A stretch of 64,000 bases of DNA, from the NCBI RefSeq assembly GCF_011290365.1, contig NZ_CP049786.1, forward strand, positions 992,001 through 1,056,000. Reading direction: 5' to 3'. This document shows positions 9,162-17,912 of the stretch, one piece after another. The DNA is from Leclercia sp. 29361 (lineage in GTDB: Bacteria > Pseudomonadota > Gammaproteobacteria > Enterobacterales > Enterobacteriaceae). The first letter of the stretch is position 1; each line of letters opens with the position of its first letter. The notes under the pieces were generated by a model, which searched no databases, was not told where the DNA came from, and worked only from the letters and a program-made list of their open reading frames with translations. The position numbers and the translations under genes were made by a program.

Positions 9162-10106
9162 TTATCTGCGCGTAAACTGTTGCTCGGTGATGGAGCTACC
9201 CCACTGGTCGCCCTGCCACTCTTTCGCGAGTTCAAAACCGAATGACTCATACAAACGCCGTGCCGCCGCCAGCTTATTGAAGGTCCACAGCTGAATCGCA
9301 GAAAACGCCTTCTCATCGCAAAATCTCATCGCTTCGGCAATCAGCTTTCTGCCTACGCCGCTGCCGCGACAGCCGTCATCCAGGATAAACCAGCGCAAAT
9401 GCGCCTCGTTGTTTCCCAGGTCTTCGCCATCAATGGCGACAGAGCCGACGATGCGCCCGTTGAGCATTGCCAGCCAGATTTGATTGTCCGGGTTATCCAG
9501 ACGCCCTGAAAATTCTGCCAGGCCCGCGGCGACCTTACTCTCAAAGAAACTGCCGAAATTGTGTTCGCGAGCATAAAAGCTGCCGTGCATTTCCGTTATG
9601 CGGCCAATCATGCCCGGGTGATAGCCAGAGACAATCTCGATGGCGCTCCTGGTGTTCAGGTCGGCATCATCGCGGCAGGCTTTCAGGGCGCTGGCATAGA
9701 AGCCAAGACCCTCGGCAACGATGCGCTGCTGGCTGGCGTCCATTTTTTGCAGAGCAGAAATGACACGTTCATTGCCGTAGGCATTAATCTTGCGCACCGT
9801 TTCTTTGCCCTGTGCGCTAAGGCTCAGCTGCTTGAACCGTGCATCTTCCGTGGAGGGGGTTTCTTCCAACTCACCGGCCTTAATCAGTTTGGCGAGCATC
9901 CGGCTGACGCTGGATTTCTCCAGTCCCAGAACCTGTACGATCTGGGCTGCCGTCATTGAGCCCCGGCTCTCCATTTCCAGCAGGGTATGCACCACCGAAG
10001 GGGAGTAGTCCGTTGCCGCCAGGGTGTGATTCATGAAACCGAGTTCCCGCACCATCAGGCGCGACGAGATACGAATTTCTTCAACAATCGACGAATCAGC
10101 CATCAT
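9162..10106 (-). CDS. MarR-GNAT fusion: HTH regulator with acetyltransferase domain
   Basis: A 314-residue two-domain protein. Residues 1-150 form a MarR winged helix (TAAQIVQVLGLEKSSVSRMLAKLIKAGELEE, with the wing EDARFKQLSLSAQG). Residues 150-314 form a GNAT N-acetyltransferase domain with the acetyl-CoA loop DDGCRGSGVGRKLI and the following AIQLWTFNKLAAARRLYESFGF. The fusion is a recurrent enterobacterial architecture of unknown substrate. Two adjacent ATG codons (10106, 10103) could serve as start. A perfect inverted repeat immediately upstream, together with a -35 TTGACA at 10166-10161, suggests autoregulation. Confidence 0.88.
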   Translation of the reverse strand: MMADSSIVEEIRISSRLMVRELGFMNHTLAATDYSPSVVHTLLEMESRGSMTAAQIVQVLGLEKSSVSRMLAKLIKAGELEETPSTEDARFKQLSLSAQGKETVRKINAYGNERVISALQKMDASQQRIVAEGLGFYASALKACRDDADLNTRSAIEIVSGYHPGMIGRITEMHGSFYAREHNFGSFFESKVAAGLAEFSGRLDNPDNQIWLAMLNGRIVGSVAIDGEDLGNNEAHLRWFILDDGCRGSGVGRKLIAEAMRFCDEKAFSAIQLWTFNKLAAARRLYESFGFELAKEWQGDQWGSSITEQQFTRR

Positions 10107-10128
10107 TAACCTTAACTTGTGTCATTTA

Positions 10129-10143
10129 GTTGTACTATACAAC
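10129..10143. promoter_or_regulatory. Palindromic operator upstream of the MarR-GNAT gene
   Basis: GTTGTA-CTA-TACAAC is a perfect 6-bp inverted repeat 23 bp upstream of the start. It overlaps a -10-like TATAGT on the minus strand (10139-10134), typical of MarR autorepression. The binding protein is inferred, not shown. Confidence 0.6.
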
Positions 10144-10166
10144 CATGTTTCACAAGCGGCTGTCAA

Positions 10167-10499
10167 TCAAGGCCAGAACCGCCAGGCTGCCAGCAGCACC
10201 ACGACGTTCACTACCACAGTGATCATAAAGTACGTTCTGAACGGCTGTTTCTGGGTTTTATGGCGAAACAGCTGCTGACCGAGGATCGCCCCAGGCCATC
10301 CGCCCACCACGCCAAATAGCAGCAATGTCGACTCAGGTACCCGGCGCCAGGCTTTGCGGGCCGCCAGTTTGTCTGCGCCGTAGATGATCATCGTCAGCAC
10401 GCTGGCAAGCACAAACCACGTCGGCAAAGGGTGTGGTAGCAGGGCGCTGCCCACCGCGGTAAAGACCAGAAGAAAATAACAGAGGGGATTGAGATTCAT
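10167..10499 (-). CDS. DUF1294 small membrane protein
   Basis: A 110-residue hydrophobic protein with about four membrane segments (FLLVFTAVGSALL; WFVLASVLTMIIYGADKLAA; LLLFGVVGGWPGAILGQQLF; FMITVVVNVVVLLAAW). The family signature is YGADKLAARKAWRRVPE followed by GGWPGAxxGQ and a basic HKTQKQPFR stretch. These match DUF1294, whose function is not established. The Shine-Dalgarno sequence is weak. It lies on the same strand as the flanking genes but 60 bp or more from each, so operon membership is uncertain. Confidence 0.85.
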   Translation of the reverse strand: MNLNPLCYFLLVFTAVGSALLPHPLPTWFVLASVLTMIIYGADKLAARKAWRRVPESTLLLFGVVGGWPGAILGQQLFRHKTQKQPFRTYFMITVVVNVVVLLAAWRFWP

Positions 10500-10564
10500 A
10501 GGACAGTAATGGCATGAGCGAAAACAGGGGAGGGCAATGATACGTGATTCTGGCGGGAGAGTAA

Positions 10565-11026
10565 TCAGGCCTGGTCCGGTAACCGTTTTGCCAGACAGAT
10601 CGCCTCTTCACGCCCGACATAGGGGCCGTAATTGGCTATCTGTGTGTAGCCGTGCTTCAGGTAAAACTGCACGGCACGAGTGTTAATCTTTCGCGTCTCC
10701 AGCCACAGCTCACGATAGCCCATCGTTCGCGCCGCCTCTTCAAGCCAGGCGAGCAGCGCTGCCCCCGTGCCGGGATAAGCGCGGGAAGAGAACATCCGCT
10801 TGAGTTCGGCAGTGGTGTCCGAGAGGGGCCGCAACGCGCCGCAGCCAACGGGATGATTGTTTTCATCTTTTGCGACAGCCCACACGGCCCGCGCACCTGA
10901 GACATCCTGGGGATTAAAGTGACTTTTACCGCTGTCACCGGTAATCGCGGCCAGCTCAGCGGAAAGTTGCTCGATAAGTGCCTGCGGGTCGGCGGAGGTC
11001 GGGCTGGATTTTTCGATGGTTATCAT
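10565..11026 (-). CDS. GNAT family N-acetyltransferase
   Basis: A 153-residue GNAT enzyme. Motif A is visible as ELKRMFSSRAYPGTGAALLAWLEEAA, then LWLETRKINTRAVQFYLKHGY. I chose the ATG at 11026 (MITIEKSS) instead of an upstream in-frame ATG at 11119. The upstream residues are unlike the family and would run into the promoter region of the toxin-antitoxin pair. Substrate is unknown; relatives acetylate small molecules or amino-acid analogues. Confidence 0.85.
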   Translation of the reverse strand: MITIEKSSPTSADPQALIEQLSAELAAITGDSGKSHFNPQDVSGARAVWAVAKDENNHPVGCGALRPLSDTTAELKRMFSSRAYPGTGAALLAWLEEAARTMGYRELWLETRKINTRAVQFYLKHGYTQIANYGPYVGREEAICLAKRLPDQA

Positions 11027-11112
11027 TTTAAAAGGGTCAGGATCAAGGGCTGCTGTCAGTATAGGACAGCGTGGTAACCCGTATTCATACGGAAAACATT
11101 TGAATACAAATG

Positions 11113-11127
11113 TACCCAACTTGGGTA
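11113..11127. promoter_or_regulatory. Palindromic operator of the toxin-antitoxin pair
   Basis: TACCCAA-C-TTGGGTA is a perfect 7-bp inverted repeat 35 bp before the toxin start. It overlaps a -10-like TACAAT (11128-11133) at its right edge. Binding by the HTH antitoxin is expected from how such modules are regulated. Confidence 0.6.
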
Positions 11128-11161
11128 TACAATTATCAAGGGATCAGGATGAGGTGACGCA

Positions 11162-11494
11162 ATGGAAGCGATTTTTATTGAATTACCCGCGTTTGAACGA
11201 TATCGCGCCGAGTATCTTTCCGATGACGCTTACCGTGAATTTCAGAATGTGTTGCTCGCTAACCCGACAGCCGGAGAGGTTATCAGGGACTCCGGTGGGT
11301 TAAGAAAGGTTCGGTTTGTCGATGAGCGCAGAGGGAAGGGGAAGCGCGGGGGAATTCGGGTGATTTATTACTGGTGGAAAACAGAGACAGAATTCTATTT
11401 GTTCACTTTGTACGATAAAGACCAGGCCAGTGATCTTACAAAAGAACAGCGCCAGACTTTGAAGCACGCGTTAGAGCGTATCAAGGGGAAATGA
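11162..11494 (+). CDS. RelE/HigB-like toxin of a type II toxin-antitoxin system
   Basis: A 110-residue basic protein of the RelE family. The signature lies in ANPTAGEVIRDSGGLRKVRFVDERRGKGKRGGIRVIYYW, followed by FYLFTLYDKDQASDLT. Toxins of this group usually cleave ribosome-bound mRNA. The gene precedes and overlaps (by 4 bp) the antitoxin gene, the HigBA-like reversed order. A palindrome upstream is the likely autoregulatory site. It appears intact. Confidence 0.88.
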   Translation: MEAIFIELPAFERYRAEYLSDDAYREFQNVLLANPTAGEVIRDSGGLRKVRFVDERRGKGKRGGIRVIYYWWKTETEFYLFTLYDKDQASDLTKEQRQTLKHALERIKGK

Positions 11495-11808
11495 TGAGCA
11501 GAGATATTTTTTCAGAATTAATGGAAGGGATGGATGCCTTGCAGGAGCATAAGGAAGGCAAGCGCACGCTTCGTACGCACCACGTCGCTATCCGTCAGGA
11601 AACCGATTTAACGCCGGAAGAAATAAAGGATATTCGTCGTGATTTGAATTTGTCCCAGGCGCTGTTTGCAAGATATTTGCATACCGCAACCAGGACCTAT
11701 CAGAACTGGGAACAAGGTCTGGCAAAACCGAATCGACAGGCGGCGTTGCTGATCCGCATTGTACAAAAAAGCCCCCAGGCATTGTCACTGCTGGCGGCCA
11801 TGAACTGA
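11491..11808 (+). CDS. NadS/HigA-like HTH antitoxin
   Basis: A 105-residue protein with an unstructured, toxin-binding N-terminal half and a C-terminal Cro/CI-type helix-turn-helix (LSQALFARYLHTATRTYQNWEQGLAKPNRQAALLIRIV, about 57-94). This is the NadS/MqsA-like antitoxin layout that accompanies RelE-family toxins. Two consecutive ATG codons (11491, 11494) are possible starts. It should neutralise the upstream toxin and bind the palindrome at 11113-11127. Confidence 0.88.
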   Translation: MMSRDIFSELMEGMDALQEHKEGKRTLRTHHVAIRQETDLTPEEIKDIRRDLNLSQALFARYLHTATRTYQNWEQGLAKPNRQAALLIRIVQKSPQALSLLAAMN

Positions 11809-11858
11809 TCTCCTTTACGCCAGCCTGGTTGGAACAGGCGTTCCGCCGGGTTGGCCGA

Positions 11859-13643
11859 TCACCCCGTCTCCAGCCCCCCAAAACTGACAATGCGTGAACG
11901 CCCCAGCTCCTTGGCCCGGTACAGCGCCACGTCGGCGGCGCGCAGCAGGTTGTCGCTCTGGACGTGCTGCGGATAGCTGGCAATGCCGATCGACACATCC
12001 ACCGTGCCAATCTCCGCCAGCTCATAACGCAGGGCCAGACTGTGTACGTTGGTATGGATTTCCGAGGCGCAGGCAAAGGCTGCAGCGTCGTCTGCCCCCG
12101 GGAGCAGGATCAGAAACTCCTCCCCGCCATAGCGAAACGCCATCCCCTTGTCGCCTACCGCGCGTTGCACCACCGTCGCCACGCTTTTAATCACCAGATC
12201 GCCAGCATCGTGACCAAACTTGTCATTAATGGCTTTGAAATGGTCGATATCGATCATCAGACAGCTTACCGGCTGACCGGTATGCTGTGCCTGGCTGAGT
12301 TGAGTGCGCAGGGCATCCTCAAGATGATGACGATTGCGCAGATTGGTCAGCGGATCGAACAACGCTTTCTCCAGCAAGGCATCGCGCAGGCGCTGGTTGG
12401 CCAGCGCCAGGCCAAGTGCCTCGGCCATCAACTCCAGATAGGCGCGGGAGGGCGCCATCGCCGGGGTTACGTTCTGGAACGAGAGCAGACCAATGGTCTC
12501 GCCCTGAGCAATCAGGGGCACGCAGAGGGAATGGCTGGCGCAGGTGTCTGGCAGGTGATAGCAGGTAATATCCGGCTCACCGGTCACCGGCGGATGGCTC
12601 TGCCCGCGGCGCACCGCCCAGCACTGGTCCGGGTGGAAGGGCGCGGACTCGTCCTGCGGATCAAGCCATTCGGCGGCACAGTGCATCTGCCACGGCTCCC
12701 GTTCGAGGAGCCATAGCCGTCCGGGGATGCCCGGCGCAATTCCGGGCGCGAACAGCCGCGCCACGTTCAGAACATCCTCGACGGATTCGCAGCCCTGCAG
12801 CCGCTGGGTCATGCGCGCCAGCAGCTCCCGGATCGCCCAGTCGGCATCACGCTCCTGCTCCAGCCGCTGTCGCACCAGGCCGTTTTCGCGGAAGATGCGG
12901 ATCGCCTGTGCCATATCGCCAATCTCATCGATCTGACGGTAGTCCGGCGCTTCGACCGCATAATCCTGCGACGCCAGCCGGTTGACCACATCGCTCAGGC
13001 GCACCACCGGGCGCAGCACCCGGCGTTTGAGGATAAACCCGAGCACAAACAAAAACATCAGCGCGGTCAGGCCAACCATCACCTCCGAGAGCGTACGCAG
13101 CGCCCGGGATTTGACCGTGGCATCGTCAATCGCCGCGTCGGTGCGCCTGTCCAGCATCTGCCGGAAATGGTCGAGCTGATTCTGTACCTGCTCCAGCTCG
13201 CGCTCGTAACGCTCACCATAAATTTGCTCTATGGCCTGGGGTTGCTGCCCGCGCCCCACGCTGGCAATAGCGCGCTGTTGCTCATCCTGCAGCGCATCGG
13301 CCACCTGCAAACCTTCATGCAGCAAAGCCAGCTCTTCCTCACCGGCGCCCGCGTCATTCAGTTTTTGCAGGCGATGCTCGATCTTCACCAACGCTTGCGC
13401 TTTCTGGCGGTACGCGTCTGCCACCGCAGGATCCTGCTTGATGACGTACAGCCGCGCCAGGTCGGAGAGCGCCCAGGCGTCAACCTCCACCTCTTCGGTG
13501 AGTTGATCAAATACGTAGCGCTGTTCAACGGCCTGTCGCTCAACGTTTTCGGCGCTGGAGGCCATCAACATGGCCACACCGGAAGCGAGGGTCAGACAGA
13601 CCGTGGCGCCGTATGCCCAGTTAGTGATAGTGGCGATACGCAC
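11859..13643 (-). CDS. Membrane-bound diguanylate cyclase (sensor-HAMP-GAF-GGDEF)
   Basis: A 594-residue signalling enzyme making cyclic di-GMP. There is an N-terminal membrane segment (about 8-30), a helical periplasmic sensor rich in Glu/Gln (30-185), a second membrane segment (about 190-208), a HAMP linker (VLRPVVRLSDVVNRL), a GAF-like domain (about 270-420) and a C-terminal GGDEF domain. The active-site motif is GGEEF at 506-510. The tetrad in the inhibitory-site position before it (GDKG) is not RxxD, so product feedback by the usual I-site seems absent. No signal for the sensor domain can be named. It lies 14 bp downstream of the permease gene. Confidence 0.9.
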   Translation of the reverse strand: MRIATITNWAYGATVCLTLASGVAMLMASSAENVERQAVEQRYVFDQLTEEVEVDAWALSDLARLYVIKQDPAVADAYRQKAQALVKIEHRLQKLNDAGAGEEELALLHEGLQVADALQDEQQRAIASVGRGQQPQAIEQIYGERYERELEQVQNQLDHFRQMLDRRTDAAIDDATVKSRALRTLSEVMVGLTALMFLFVLGFILKRRVLRPVVRLSDVVNRLASQDYAVEAPDYRQIDEIGDMAQAIRIFRENGLVRQRLEQERDADWAIRELLARMTQRLQGCESVEDVLNVARLFAPGIAPGIPGRLWLLEREPWQMHCAAEWLDPQDESAPFHPDQCWAVRRGQSHPPVTGEPDITCYHLPDTCASHSLCVPLIAQGETIGLLSFQNVTPAMAPSRAYLELMAEALGLALANQRLRDALLEKALFDPLTNLRNRHHLEDALRTQLSQAQHTGQPVSCLMIDIDHFKAINDKFGHDAGDLVIKSVATVVQRAVGDKGMAFRYGGEEFLILLPGADDAAAFACASEIHTNVHSLALRYELAEIGTVDVSIGIASYPQHVQSDNLLRAADVALYRAKELGRSRIVSFGGLETG

Positions 13644-13657
13644 GGCTTATTCCTTCT

Positions 13658-14767
13658 TCAAAGATCAGGTGAATTTCTCCCTTCTTCGATAATTGCATCG
13701 TCAATCTCCTCGGCATTACCGGCATGATCGCGACCTGAGAGCAGATTCCAGCAGGCGATAAACAGCGCGGCGATCAGCGGACCAATTACAAAGCCGTTGA
13801 TGCCGTAAATCTCCATCCCACCAAGAGTGGTGATCAGGATGAGATAGTCGGGCATTTTGGTGTCTTTCCCCACCAGCAGCGGACGCAGCAGGTTATCCAC
13901 CAGGCCGACCACCAGCACAAAGAACCCGACGATAAACAGGCCCTGCCACAGCTGATGGGTGGCGAAGAGGAAAATGGCCGCCGGCACCCAGACAATGGCC
14001 GAGCCGACCGCCGGGATCAGCGACAGGAACGCTATTAACGCACCCCACAGGATGCTGCCGTTAATACCGACGAACCAGAAGGCGAGCCCGCCCAGCACCC
14101 CCTGGACAATGGCCACCACCGCTGTGCCTTTTACCGTCGCCCGGGCGACCCCGGCGAATTTAGCAAACAGATGCTGTTTGGCGAAATTCGACAGCGGCAG
14201 GCTGTCGAGGATCTGGCGCACCAGCCAGGGGCCATCTTTCAGCAGGAAAAACAGCAGATAGACCATCACGCCAAAGCTGATGGCGAAGCCAAAGGTGCCT
14301 TTACCAATCAGGAAAGCGCTGCCGGCGAGGTATTGCCCGCCTCTTAACGCCGCATCAGAAAGCTTCTGCTGGATCTGCGAGGCGGTATCCAGGTCATGCT
14401 CGATCATTAGCGCACGCAGCCAGTCAGGCAGATGCGAGAACAGATTCGCGAACACCCCGGAAAACTGGGTATCGTTCTGCTGCAGGCGCGTGTAAACGAT
14501 ATTGAGTTCAAAGGCTAAAGAGGAAAAGATCACCATCAACGGGATAAAGACGATCAGGCAGATAAGCAGCACGCTCAACAGCGACGCCAGCCCATTGCGA
14601 TCGCCCATTTTGATACGCAGCGTATTTTTGACCGGGTAGAAAATCACCGCCAGGATCGCGGCCCACAGGATCGCCGAGAAGTAGGGTGACAACACATCAA
14701 AAAACGCCCAGGTGACGAGCAGAAGTATGAGTATGAAAAACCCTTTGGTCAGTCCGTTAAATCGCAT
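13658..14767 (-). CDS. AI-2E family transporter (UPF0118 permease)
   Basis: A 369-residue polytopic membrane protein of the AI-2E/UPF0118 family, with seven or eight membrane segments and the late motif GLVDNLLRPLLVGKDTKMP typical of the family. Members include TqsA (AI-2 export) and Na+/H+ antiporters, so the substrate here is undetermined. I placed the start at the ATG at 14767 (MRFNGLTKGFF); the longer frame upstream encodes an arginine-rich stretch that is REP sequence. Confidence 0.85.
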   Translation of the reverse strand: MRFNGLTKGFFILILLLVTWAFFDVLSPYFSAILWAAILAVIFYPVKNTLRIKMGDRNGLASLLSVLLICLIVFIPLMVIFSSLAFELNIVYTRLQQNDTQFSGVFANLFSHLPDWLRALMIEHDLDTASQIQQKLSDAALRGGQYLAGSAFLIGKGTFGFAISFGVMVYLLFFLLKDGPWLVRQILDSLPLSNFAKQHLFAKFAGVARATVKGTAVVAIVQGVLGGLAFWFVGINGSILWGALIAFLSLIPAVGSAIVWVPAAIFLFATHQLWQGLFIVGFFVLVVGLVDNLLRPLLVGKDTKMPDYLILITTLGGMEIYGINGFVIGPLIAALFIACWNLLSGRDHAGNAEEIDDAIIEEGRNSPDL

Positions 14768-14839
14768 TAGCTCATCCTTTATGTAATAAACACTACGACT
14801 ATAGAGTGTTTTACGTAATTTAACATATTGCGCTGTTAC

Positions 14840-14910
14840 GCCGGGTGGCGGCTGCGCCTTACCCGGCCTACGTGGATTAGTAGGCCCGCGCAAGCGCAGC
14901 GCCGCCGGGC
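14840..14910. repeat. Paired REP elements (BIME)
   Basis: Two convergent REP hairpins: GCCGGGTGGCGGCTGCGCC with TTACCCGGCC on the left and GTAGGCCCGCGCAAGCGCAG with CGCCGGGC on the right. They lie between the AI-2E permease start and the mmuP leader. The remainder of 14768-15188 carries the MetJ region and one candidate small reading frame. Confidence 0.85.
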
Positions 14911-15026
14911 AACAGGCCGCGACGCTCTCTAAAGTTTAGTGAGGGAAAACAGATACCACTTTCGTTTGACCGACGAGACGACCGGCGCGGTACATGCTTT
15001 ACGTATCGGCTTGCAGGAGATCTCTT

Positions 15027-15116
15027 ATGGCATGGCGACCCTATCTATACGTTATTTACACGGTTCGACCCCGACTAAGCGCTCGTCGCGCTCGACTTCG
15101 TCTGGTGCATGGCTAG
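15027..15116 (+). CDS. Candidate 29-codon small reading frame in the mmuP leader
   Basis: ATG at 15027 preceded by AGGAG at 15016-15020 (6-nt spacing) opens a 29-residue, very basic frame (MAWRPYLYVIYT, then an arginine-rich tail) ending at TAG 15114-15116. I recognise no family. It lies upstream of the MetJ boxes and could be a leader peptide, a separate small gene or chance. Evidence is limited to the ribosome-binding site and the unusual composition. Confidence 0.25.
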   Translation: MAWRPYLYVIYTVRPRLSARRARLRLVHG

Positions 15117-15136
15117 CAATTTGTTAACAATCGCGG

Positions 15137-15186
15137 TATAAAAACACCTTCTTTGGATGTTTAGATGTCCATACGTATAGAAGGTG
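15137..15186 (+). promoter_or_regulatory. MetJ boxes and -10 element before mmuP
   Basis: Tandem 8-mers GGATGTTT, AGATGTCC and ATACGTAT (15155-15178) approximate the met box AGACGTCT in register, the arrangement bound by MetJ with S-adenosylmethionine. A -10-like TATAAA lies at 15137-15142. AAGGTG at 15181-15186 is the mmuP ribosome-binding site. Repression by methionine sufficiency is expected. Confidence 0.75.
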
Positions 15187-15188
15187 AT

Positions 15189-16586
15189 ATGCAAACAGAA
15201 CAAAACGGGCAGCTACAGCGCACCATGAAGACCCGCCACCTGATCATGCTCTCCCTCGGCGGCGTGATCGGCACCGGGCTGTTTTTCAATACGGGTTACA
15301 TTATATCCACCACCGGGGCGGCGGGGACGCTGCTGGCCTATCTGATTGGCGCGCTGGTGGTCTGGCTGGTGATGCAGTGCCTCGGCGAACTCTCCGTGGC
15401 GATGCCGGAGACCGGCGCCTTTCACGTCTACGCCACGCGCTATCTCGGCCCGGCGACCGGTTACACCGTGGCGTGGCTCTACTGGCTCACCTGGACGGTG
15501 GCGCTGGGATCGAGCTTTACCGCCGCCGGATTCTGCATGCAGTACTGGTTCCCGCAAGTGCCGGTCTGGATGTGGTGCGTGGTCTTCTGCGCGGTCATTT
15601 TCGCCCTCAACGTCATCTCGACCCGCTTCTTTGCTGAAGGGGAGTTCTGGTTCTCGCTGGTGAAGGTCATCACCATTATTGCCTTTATCATTCTCGGCGG
15701 GGCGGCAATCTTTGGCTTTATCCCGATGCAGGATGGTTCTCCCGCGCCGGGGCTGAGCAACATCACCGCCGAAGGCTGGTTCCCGCACGGCGGGCTGCCG
15801 ATCCTGATGACCATGGTGGCGGTCAACTTTGCCTTCTCCGGCACCGAGTTGATTGGCATTGCGGCGGGTGAAACCGAAAACCCGCACAAGGTGATCCCTG
15901 TCGCCATTCGCACTACCATTGCCCGCCTGATTATCTTTTTTATCGGCACCGTTTTTGTGCTGGCGGCGCTGATCCCGATGCAGCAGGCCGGGGTGGAAAA
16001 AAGCCCGTTCGTACTGGTGTTTGAGAAGGTCGGTATTCCGTATGCCGCAGATATCGTCAACTTTGTGATCCTGACGGCGATCCTCTCGGCGGCCAACTCC
16101 GGGCTGTACGCCTCCGGGCGCATGCTGTGGTCATTGTCGAACGAGAAAACCCTGCCGCGCTGCTTTGCCCGGGTGAATAAAAACGGCGTACCGCTCACCG
16201 CGCTGTCGGTGTCGATGCTCGGCGGCGTGCTGGCGCTCTTTTCAAGCGTAGTGGCACCGGACACGGTGTTTGTTGCCCTGTCGGCCATTTCAGGCTTTGC
16301 GGTGGTGGCGGTGTGGATCAGCATCTGCGCCTCGCACTTTGTCTTCCGCCGTCGTCATCTGCAGGCGGGTAAGCCGCTGAGCGATCTGCACTACCGCGCC
16401 CCCTGGTACCCGCTGGTGCCAGTGCTGGGCTTTGTCCTGTGTCTGGTGGCCTGTATTGGCCTGGCCTTTGACCCGAGCCAGCGCATCGCCCTTTACTGTG
16501 GCCTGCCGTTTGTGGCGCTGTGCTACGGTGCGTACTACCTTACTCAAAATATGAAAACGCAGGAGCCTGAACATGTCGCAGAATAA
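15189..16586 (+). CDS. mmuP: MmuP, S-methylmethionine permease
   Basis: A 465-residue APC-family amino acid permease that aligns from memory with E. coli MmuP almost throughout ([30 protein letters not shown]-terminal EPEHVAE). Twelve membrane segments are apparent. It imports S-methylmethionine, used as methyl donor by MmuM. The ATG at 15189 fits AAGGTG upstream and the E. coli start MQT; an earlier in-frame ATG at 15165 lies inside the MetJ boxes. The stop lies 14 bp inside mmuM. Confidence 0.95.
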   Translation: MQTEQNGQLQRTMKTRHLIMLSLGGVIGTGLFFNTGYIISTTGAAGTLLAYLIGALVVWLVMQCLGELSVAMPETGAFHVYATRYLGPATGYTVAWLYWLTWTVALGSSFTAAGFCMQYWFPQVPVWMWCVVFCAVIFALNVISTRFFAEGEFWFSLVKVITIIAFIILGGAAIFGFIPMQDGSPAPGLSNITAEGWFPHGGLPILMTMVAVNFAFSGTELIGIAAGETENPHKVIPVAIRTTIARLIIFFIGTVFVLAALIPMQQAGVEKSPFVLVFEKVGIPYAADIVNFVILTAILSAANSGLYASGRMLWSLSNEKTLPRCFARVNKNGVPLTALSVSMLGGVLALFSSVVAPDTVFVALSAISGFAVVAVWISICASHFVFRRRHLQAGKPLSDLHYRAPWYPLVPVLGFVLCLVACIGLAFDPSQRIALYCGLPFVALCYGAYYLTQNMKTQEPEHVAE

Positions 16587-17505
16587 TCCGCTTACCGCCC
16601 TCCTTGAGACCCAGCCGTTTGTGGTGCTGGACGGGGCGATGGCAACGGAACTGGAAGCGCGCGGCTGCAATCTCGCCGACAGCCTGTGGTCGGCCAAGGT
16701 GTTAATGGAAAACCCGGCGCTGATCCGCGACGTGCATCTCGACTACTTCCGCGCCGGGGCGCAGGTGGCGATCACCGCCAGCTATCAGGCCACGCCGGAC
16801 GGGTTTGCCGCCCGCGGGCTGGACGAGGCCCAGTCCCGGGCGCTGATCGGTAAAAGCGTGGAGCTGGCGCGCAAGGCGCGGGAAGCGTATCTCTCTGAAA
16901 ACCCGCAGGCCGGTGCGCTGCTGGTGGCCGGTTCGGTCGGGCCCTATGGCGCGTATCTGGCCGACGGGTCGGAATACCGTGGTGACTATGTGCGCAGTGC
17001 TGAGGTGTTTGCCGCGTTTCACCGTCCGCGGGTGGAAGCGCTGCTGGATGCCGGTGCCGACCTGCTGGCCTGTGAAACGTTGCCGTCGTTTGCTGAGATT
17101 AAGGCTCTGGCGGATCTGCTGGTGGCATACCCGCGTGCCCGGGCGTGGTTCTCGTTCACCCTGCGCGACAGCGAGCATCTGAGCGACACCACCCCGCTGC
17201 GGGAAGTGGTGTCGGTGCTGGCGAATTACCCACAGATTGTCGCCCTGGGTATTAACTGTATCGCGCTGGAGAACACCACCGCCGCGCTGCAACATCTGCA
17301 AAGCCTGACCGCGCTGCCGCTGGTGGTCTACCCGAACTCGGGCGAGCATTACGATGCGGTGAGCAAAACCTGGCATCACCACGGTGAAGCGTGCGAAACG
17401 CTGGCGGGGTATCTGCCGCAGTGGTTAGCGTCAGGCGCGAAGCTGATCGGCGGGTGCTGCCGCACGACGCCGAAGGATATTGCAGAGTTGAACGCACAGC
17501 GCTGA
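16573..17505 (+). CDS. mmuM: MmuM, homocysteine S-methyltransferase
   Basis: A 310-residue homocysteine S-methyltransferase. It transfers a methyl group from S-methylmethionine (or S-adenosylmethionine) to homocysteine, giving methionine. N-terminal [11 protein letters not shown] and the zinc ligands, one Cys in GINCIAL and two in IGGCCRTTP, are present. It overlaps mmuP by 14 bp and is thus co-expressed under MetJ. Confidence 0.95.
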   Translation: MSQNNPLTALLETQPFVVLDGAMATELEARGCNLADSLWSAKVLMENPALIRDVHLDYFRAGAQVAITASYQATPDGFAARGLDEAQSRALIGKSVELARKAREAYLSENPQAGALLVAGSVGPYGAYLADGSEYRGDYVRSAEVFAAFHRPRVEALLDAGADLLACETLPSFAEIKALADLLVAYPRARAWFSFTLRDSEHLSDTTPLREVVSVLANYPQIVALGINCIALENTTAALQHLQSLTALPLVVYPNSGEHYDAVSKTWHHHGEACETLAGYLPQWLASGAKLIGGCCRTTPKDIAELNAQR

Positions 17506-17511
17506 TTTTGT

Positions 17512-17587
17512 GCCGGGTGGCGGCTACGCCTTACCCGGCCTACGTTTTGTGTAGTTCGTAGGCCCGGCAAGCGCAGCGCCGCCGGGC
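17512..17587. repeat. Paired REP elements (BIME)
   Basis: Two REP hairpins in opposite orientation directly after the mmuM stop, nearly identical to the pair at 14840-14910. They bracket the mmuPM operon. Confidence 0.85.
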
Positions 17588-17607
17588 ATCAATCACCGTA
17601 CCTCTGC

Positions 17608-17912
17608 TTACGCCAGCAGTTCAATCACCCCTTCATCGGTTCTGAGCCAGCGCGGCATCTTAAGCGTATCGGGAAATCCTCTACCGTCAGGCTCGCTTTT
17701 AACGCCTCCGGGATGGGTTCAAGCAGCGTGGGTTGCAGCAGTGCCAGACAGGCCGCAAGCCGTCCGTACAGGGCGATTTTCTCTGCGGGTACATCGCACT
17801 CCAACAGCGCATCCATAAAGCGCTCGCAGTTGTCCGCCAGCTCTGTAAAGGCGGTGCTGTGATTGAAGGGCAGGGTTAATAACGCATGAGTGTGGGTTAG
17901 GGTCGTTGCCAT
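17608..17912 (-). pseudogene. Small hypothetical gene with probable 3' frameshift
   Basis: From ATG 17912, with GGAGGA upstream, a 95-residue frame (MATTLTHTHALLTLPF...) runs to TGA at 17625. Family not recognised. In the alternative frame the sequence after VEDFP reads DTLKMPRWLRTDEGVIELLA and ends at TAA (17610-17608), which looks more natural than the arginine-rich end of the unshifted frame. A missing base in the short C-run (complement of 17671-17673) would explain this. The reading frame also stays open for about 40 codons before the ATG without an obvious earlier start. Confidence 0.5.

Noticed and set aside
14840-14910. Repeated GC-rich units considered as CRISPR or phage attachment sites
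   Set aside because: They are REP pairs: short imperfect palindromes with no regular spacers, cas genes, integrase or flanking duplicated tRNA end.
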